Source: Streptacidiphilus sp. P02-A3a (lineage in GTDB: Bacteria > Actinomycetota > Actinomycetes > Streptomycetales > Streptomycetaceae). Taken from it: a stretch of 64,000 bases of DNA. The position numbers and the translations under genes are program-made. Every line of letters starts with the position of its first letter. Position 1 is the first letter of the stretch. This document shows positions 60,206 to 64,000 of this stretch, one piece after another. The stretch covers positions 3,233,922-3,297,921 of the forward strand of contig NZ_CP048289.1 in assembly GCF_014084105.1 (NCBI RefSeq), written 5' to 3'. The notes beneath the pieces were generated by a model. The model saw only the letters and a list, made by a program, of their open reading frames with translations. It ran no database searches and was not told the origin of the DNA.

Positions 60206-60470
60206 GTCAGGCGGTGGCGGCCGCGGTGGAGACGGTGACGCCCCGCTCCCAGCACGCGTCGGTGACCAGTTGCCGCACCGAGCCCGCGGCGTGCAGCACC
60301 ACGCGCAGCCGCGGTGCGGCGGCCATGGCCCGCTCGTCCAGCGGCGGGCAGCCCCAGCCGGTGACCAGCACCTCGACCCCGGCGAGCGCGGCGCGCCGCG
60401 GTCCGGAGTCGGAGGTCGGGCGGAACGGGACGGGCGGGATCGGGGCGGGGAAGTGGCCGTGCGGCCCCCG
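60206..60470 (-). pseudogene. Remnant of D-2-hydroxyacid dehydrogenase (N-terminal fragment)
   Basis: About 85 codons read as the first domain of a hydroxyacid dehydrogenase: LAGVEVLVTGWGCPPLDERAM, APRLRVVLHAAGSVRQLVTDACWERGVTVSTAAA, then a TGA at 60206-60208. A normal protein has about 330 residues and continues after the AAA with the NAD domain, which is absent. No start codon in the right frame with a ribosome binding site is seen; the ATG at about 60473 leads into a different frame. A decayed gene broken at both ends. Confidence 0.75.
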
Positions 60471-60479
60471 GACATTAAA

Positions 60480-60505
60480 TCCATCGACTGGGGTTAGTCA
60501 ATGGA
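60480..60505. promoter_or_regulatory. 26-bp inverted repeat, candidate operator
   Basis: TCCATCGACT-GGGGTT-AGTCAATGGA: 10-bp arms with one mismatch around a 6-nt centre. It lies in an AT-rich patch at the front of the hydroxyacid dehydrogenase relic and 170 nt before the -35 box of the ThuA operon; it may be the lost gene's operator or serve the sugar operon. Confidence 0.5.
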
Positions 60506-60675
60506 CGCGGCAGTCACCACGCGGCGGCCGTCCGGAAGCTGGGGACGAGGACCGGACGACCGGCGGATCGGGCTGGCGCGGTACCCCTCGGGCGCCGGTC
60601 CGGGGGTCCGCGCAGGTCCCGTGCCGCCCTGGCGCGGGTGCGCGCGGGCCGGTTCCGCGGAGTTCATCCAACGTA

Positions 60676-60705
60676 TTGACAAACTATGGCGCCGATTCGT
60701 AGGTT
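60676..60705 (+). promoter_or_regulatory. Housekeeping-type promoter of the ThuA operon
   Basis: TTGACA (60676-60681), 18-nt spacer, TAGGTT (60700-60705). A clear sigma-70/HrdB-type match with a perfect -35 box, about 75 nt upstream of the ThuA start. Confidence 0.68.
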
Positions 60706-60777
60706 CACCGGGGCAAGCGACTGACACCCCACTCCGTGCGTTGCCACGCACGGTGCCGATGGGAGCGTGCGACCACC

Positions 60778-61437
60778 TTGACTACTCACACCACCCGGCG
60801 GGCGCTGGTCGTCCGCGGCGGCTGGGACGGACACCAGCCCGTGGCGATCAGCGACGGCTTCGTCCCCTTCCTCAAGGACCAGGGCTTCGCCGTGGAGACC
60901 GCCGAGGACCTCGCCGTCTACGACGACGCCGAGCGCCTGGCCGCCACCGACCTGATCGTGCAGTGCTGGACCATGGGCACGATCACCCGCCGCCAGGGCG
61001 ACAACCTCGCCGCCGCGGTCCGCGCCGGGAGCGGGTTCGCCGGCTGGCACGGCGGCATCGTCGACTCCTTCCTCGACCACGGCTACCACCTGCTCACCGG
61101 CGGCCGGTTCGTGATGCACCCGCCCGAGTTCCGCGACTACACCGTGCGCCTGCTGCCGGAGCGGGCGGAGCACCCCGTCATCGCCGGGCTCCAGGACTTC
61201 GAGGTGCACACCGAGCAGTACTGGCTGCTCACCGACCCGCACATCGAGGTGCTGGCCACCACCACCTTCCCGCCCGACGACCTGCGCGACCGGCCCTCGG
61301 TGATGCCCGTGGTCTGGACCCGGACCTGGGGCGCCGGGCGCGTCTTCATCTCGGCCATCGGGCACAAGCCCGACGACTTCGACGTGCCGGAGGTCCGCAC
61401 GTTGACTGAAAGGGGACTGCTGTGGGCGAGCCGCTGA
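60778..61437 (+). CDS. ThuA domain protein (trehalose utilisation-like)
   Basis: 219 residues, class I glutamine-amidotransferase-like fold of the ThuA family, associated with disaccharide/sugar oxidation operons: RRALVVRGGWDGHQPV, DLIVQCWTMGTITRRQ, GFAGWHGGIVDSF, YHLLTGGRFVMHP, HTEQYWLLTDPHIEVLATTTFP, VVWTRTWGAGRVFISAIGHK. TTG at 60778 is taken as the start (LTTHTTRRALVV); a GTG at 60736 would add 14 Cys/Arg-rich residues. Its 3' end overlaps the next gene by 16 nt. Likely works with the Gfo/Idh/MocA enzyme on a sugar. Confidence 0.84.
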   Translation: MTTHTTRRALVVRGGWDGHQPVAISDGFVPFLKDQGFAVETAEDLAVYDDAERLAATDLIVQCWTMGTITRRQGDNLAAAVRAGSGFAGWHGGIVDSFLDHGYHLLTGGRFVMHPPEFRDYTVRLLPERAEHPVIAGLQDFEVHTEQYWLLTDPHIEVLATTTFPPDDLRDRPSVMPVVWTRTWGAGRVFISAIGHKPDDFDVPEVRTLTERGLLWASR

Positions 61438-62519
61438 AGATCGGCATCGTGGGCGCGGGCAGGATCAGCGGCGCCTACCTGAGCACGCTGAACGGCCTGA
61501 CGCCGGTGCGGCTCACCGCCGTCACCGACCTCGACCGGGACCGCGCCGTGAGCCTGGCCGCGGCGGGGGCGGCCGGGGGAGCGGGCAACGGGAAGGAGGT
61601 CGCGGTCGCCGGATCCGTCGCCGAACTCGTCGCCCGGGACGACGTGGACGCCGTGCTCAACCTGACCATCCCCGCCGCGCACGCCGAGGTCGCCCTCGCC
61701 GCGCTCGGCGCGGGAAAGCACGTCTACGGCGAGAAGCCGCTCGCGGTCGACCGGAAGGAGGCCGAGGCCGTCCTCGCCGCGGCCCGGGCGGCGGGACTGC
61801 GGGTGGGCTGCGCCCCCGACACCGTGCTCGGCACCGGCACCCAGACCGCGCGCAGGGCCGTCGACGAAGGACTGATCGGCCGCCCGGTCTCCGCCACCGC
61901 CTTCATGACCGGTGCCGGGCACGAGACGTGGCACCCGGACCCGGAGTTCTACTACCGGCCCGGCGGCGGCCCGCTGCTCGACATGGGCCCGTACTACCTC
62001 TCCGCGCTGGTCCACCTGCTCGGCCCGGTGGTCACGGTGACCGGCGCCTCGTCGCGGCCGCGCGCCGAGCGCACGATCGGCAGCGGCCCGCGCGCCGGGC
62101 ACAGCTTCCCGGTGGAGGTGGACACGCACATCACCGGGATCCTGGAGCACGTCGGGGGAGCGCTGAGCACCCTGGTCATGAGCTTCGACGTGAAGGCCGC
62201 GCGGCTGCCGCGGATCGAGGTGCACGGGACCGCGGCCTCGCTGTCCGTGCCCGACCCCAACGGCTTCGACGGGCCGGTCGAGATCAACCGCGGCACCGAC
62301 TGGGAGGAGCTGCCGGTGAGTGCCGGGTACCGGGACGCCGGTCGCGGCATCGGCCTGGCCGACCTGGCCGAGGCGTTGGCGCAGGGACGGCCGCACCGCG
62401 CGTCCGCCGAACTCGCCGCCCACGTCCTGGACGTCATGCTCACCCTGACCGAGGCGGCGGACCGGGGCCGTGCGCTCGCGGTCGCCAGCACCTGCGAGCG
62501 GCCCGCCCCGGTGAACTGA
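61422..62519 (+). CDS. Gfo/Idh/MocA family NAD(P)-dependent oxidoreductase
   Basis: 365-residue sugar/inositol-type dehydrogenase. Rossmann motif IGIVGAGRISGAYL (about 7-20); the catalytic EKP in KHVYGEKPLAV (Lys about 107); C-terminal domain with GGGPLLDMGPYYLSALVHLLG. Substrate not known; Gfo/Idh/MocA and ThuA proteins co-occur in sugar catabolic operons. GTG start inside the ThuA 3' end; the alpha-mannosidase follows 59 nt later. Confidence 0.92.
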   Translation: MGEPLKIGIVGAGRISGAYLSTLNGLTPVRLTAVTDLDRDRAVSLAAAGAAGGAGNGKEVAVAGSVAELVARDDVDAVLNLTIPAAHAEVALAALGAGKHVYGEKPLAVDRKEAEAVLAAARAAGLRVGCAPDTVLGTGTQTARRAVDEGLIGRPVSATAFMTGAGHETWHPDPEFYYRPGGGPLLDMGPYYLSALVHLLGPVVTVTGASSRPRAERTIGSGPRAGHSFPVEVDTHITGILEHVGGALSTLVMSFDVKAARLPRIEVHGTAASLSVPDPNGFDGPVEINRGTDWEELPVSAGYRDAGRGIGLADLAEALAQGRPHRASAELAAHVLDVMLTLTEAADRGRALAVASTCERPAPVN

Positions 62520-62578
62520 CCCTGCTGCCCGGCGACCTCCCCCGCACCGCACCCGTCGCAGTAACAGGAGACCACCCT

Positions 62579-64000
62579 ATGCACGACGACCGAGAACTGG
62601 TCGAAGCACGACTGGAGCGCGTCCTGCGGGAGCGCATCCGCCCGGCCGTCCACCCGCTGACGGCGCCGCTGGACGTCGAGATCTGGTCCACCCCGGGCGA
62701 ACCCGTTCCGGTGGCCGAGGGGCTGGCCGCGACGACCCGCCCCATCGCCCCGGGCACCGCCTGGGGTACGCCCTGGGGGACCAGCTGGTTCAAGGTCACC
62801 GGAACGGTCCCCGCCGAGTGGGCCGGTGCCACCGTCGAGGCCGTGCTCGATCTCGGTTTCACCCCGCGCACCCCGGGCTTCCAGTGCGAGGGCCTCGTCT
62901 ACCGCCCCGACGGCTCGCCGGTCAAGGGCCTCCATCCGCGCAACTCCTATGTGCGGTTGGGCGGTCCGGTGGCCGGTGGGGAGCGGGTGCACTGGCGGAT
63001 CGAGGCGGCCTCCAACCCGGACCTCGACGAGAGCGGTGTCCCCTTCAGTCCCACGCTGATGGGCGACCGGGACACCGCGGGCGACGCGCCCCAGTACGTG
63101 CTCGGCGAGATGCGGCTGGCCGTCTTCGACGAGACGGTCTGGGAGCTCACCATCGACCTGGAGGTGCTCGGCGAGCTGATGGCCGAGCTCCCGGTGGACG
63201 GCGCGCGCCGCTGGGAGATCCTGCGCGCGGTCGGCCGGGCGCTGGACGCGGTCGACCTGCGGGACGTCAACGGCACCGCCGCCGCGGCCCGGGACGAACT
63301 GGCCGGTGTGCTGGCCGCCCCCGCCGTTCCCGCCGCGCACCGGATCAGCGCGGTCGGCCACGCCCACATCGACTCCGCCTGGCTGTGGCCGCTGCGCGAG
63401 ACGGTGCGCAAGGTCGCCCGGACGGCGTCCAACATGACCGCGCTGCTGGAGGCGGAGCCCGAGTTCGTCTTCGCCATGTCCCAGGCGCAGCAGTTCGCCT
63501 GGATCAAGGACCACCGGCCGGAGGTCTGGGCCCGGGTGAAGCAGGCCGTGGCGGACGGCCGGTTCGTCCCGGTCGGCGGTATGTGGGTGGAGTCCGACAC
63601 CAACATGCCCGGCTCCGAGGCGATGGCCCGTCAGTTCGTGCACGGGAAGCGCTTCTTCATCGAGGAGTTCGGCGTCGAGAGCGAGGAGGCGTGGCTGCCG
63701 GACACCTTCGGCTTCGCCGCCGGGCTGCCGCAGATCATCAGGGCGGCCGGGGCCCGCCGCCTGCTGACGCAGAAGATCTCCTGGAGCCGGACCAACCGCT
63801 TCCCGCACCACACCTTCCTCTGGGAGGGCATCGACGGCTCCCGGATCTTCACCCACTTCCCGCCGGTCGACTCGTACAACTGCGAGATGGCGGGGCGTCA
63901 GATCGCGCACGCGGCAAGGAACTTCAAGGAGAAGGGGGTCGCCACCCACTCGCTGGCGCCGACCGGCTACGGCGACGGCGGGGGCGGTACCACCCGCGAG
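62579..64000 (+). CDS. Glycoside hydrolase family 38 alpha-mannosidase (3' end outside window)
   Basis: 474 codons visible, open at the window end; GH38 enzymes have about 1000 residues. N-terminal beta-domain (GTAWGTPWGTSWFKVTGTVP; GFQCEGLVYRPDG), then the catalytic domain: SAVGHAHIDSAWLWPLRET (zinc His and Asp), FVFAMSQAQQFAWIK, WVESDTNMPGSEAMARQF, and EEAWLPDTFGFAAGLPQI carrying the nucleophile Asp, then FLWEGIDGSRIFTHFPP. AGGAG precedes ATG 62579. No signal peptide, so it degrades imported mannosides, with the ThuA and dehydrogenase genes upstream. Confidence 0.94.
   Translation, partial: MHDDRELVEARLERVLRERIRPAVHPLTAPLDVEIWSTPGEPVPVAEGLAATTRPIAPGTAWGTPWGTSWFKVTGTVPAEWAGATVEAVLDLGFTPRTPGFQCEGLVYRPDGSPVKGLHPRNSYVRLGGPVAGGERVHWRIEAASNPDLDESGVPFSPTLMGDRDTAGDAPQYVLGEMRLAVFDETVWELTIDLEVLGELMAELPVDGARRWEILRAVGRALDAVDLRDVNGTAAAARDELAGVLAAPAVPAAHRISAVGHAHIDSAWLWPLRETVRKVARTASNMTALLEAEPEFVFAMSQAQQFAWIKDHRPEVWARVKQAVADGRFVPVGGMWVESDTNMPGSEAMARQFVHGKRFFIEEFGVESEEAWLPDTFGFAAGLPQIIRAAGARRLLTQKISWSRTNRFPHHTFLWEGIDGSRIFTHFPPVDSYNCEMAGRQIAHAARNFKEKGVATHSLAPTGYGDGGGGTTRE

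Noticed and set aside
1..64000. CRISPR arrays, tRNA/rRNA genes, insertion sequences or prophage
   Set aside because: No regularly spaced repeats, no tRNA-like fold or rRNA segment, no transposase or phage gene was found on reading both strands. The pseudogenes are best explained by deletions, not by element insertion.

Overview
The window is very GC-rich actinobacterial DNA. The mix of genes (DUF397 and XRE/DUF5753 regulators, two PF04672-type methyltransferases, many SpoIIE phosphatase/STAS/HATPase regulators, LapA, frequent GTG starts and 4-nt stop/start overlaps) points to Streptomycetaceae (Streptomyces, Kitasatospora or Streptacidiphilus-like). This is inferred from gene content, not from a marker gene. 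No rRNA, tRNA, CRISPR array, insertion sequence or sigma-factor gene was seen.

Layout, 1-5.3 kb: a cut-off aldo/keto reductase, an LLM-family oxidoreductase, a 6-phosphogluconolactonase-type lactonase and gluconokinase. A small gene graveyard follows: the 3' ends of a divergent GntR regulator and cytosine deaminase fused by one deletion, then an APC permease that has lost its middle. 5.3-10.7 kb is a partner-switching cluster: a leftward RsbQ/RsbP/RsbV/RsbW-like set, an RsbU-like phosphatase, and a rightward RsbW-STAS-STAS set preceded by a SigB-type promoter. A 23-bp perfect hairpin ends it. 11.1-20.0 kb is one tight operon (TPP-dependent pyruvate-oxidase-like enzyme, membrane protein, gluconate dehydrogenase subunit 3-like protein, GMC oxidoreductase, enolase-superfamily dehydratase, GH15 hydrolase, SDR, membrane protein) that looks like a sugar-oxidation pathway. 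20-22.4 kb holds a DDAH-type hydrolase, a heme-oxygenase-like protein and a CDGSH iron-sulfur protein; a HemK-like methyltransferase comes next.

23.1-27.5 kb is a leftward Mrp/MBH-type cation antiporter module in the order E-F-G-DUF4040-(MbhE+B)-C-D, without the large ND5-like part of MrpA. 27.9-30.8 kb encodes an HTH-NACHT-LRR protein (bacterial NLR type). 31.2-33.9 kb is a cobalamin riboswitch controlling metE, followed by a strong hairpin. Next come a 3-hydroxyisobutyryl-CoA-hydrolase-like crotonase with a short upstream peptide, and a DUF885 metallopeptidase.

37-48.4 kb is the most interesting region. Two short leader peptides ending in RRHxDLLxVxSALC precede, respectively, a dipeptide-type ABC transporter plus M19 dipeptidase and three LLM flavin monooxygenases. 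I read this as a cysteine-sensing regulon for uptake, hydrolysis and oxidative desulfurisation of organosulfur peptides or conjugates. An MFS transporter relic, a methyltransferase, a two-cupin protein and a TetR regulator with a clear operator follow.

51.4-55.4 kb is a large secreted multidomain GH3 enzyme. 55.5-60.2 kb holds a zinc-ribbon/XRE regulator, a small membrane protein, a DUF397/XRE pair with palindromes upstream, a second PF04672 methyltransferase, LapA and a hydroxyacid dehydrogenase relic. 60.7-64.0 kb is a carbohydrate operon (ThuA, Gfo/Idh/MocA, GH38 alpha-mannosidase) that runs off the end of the window.
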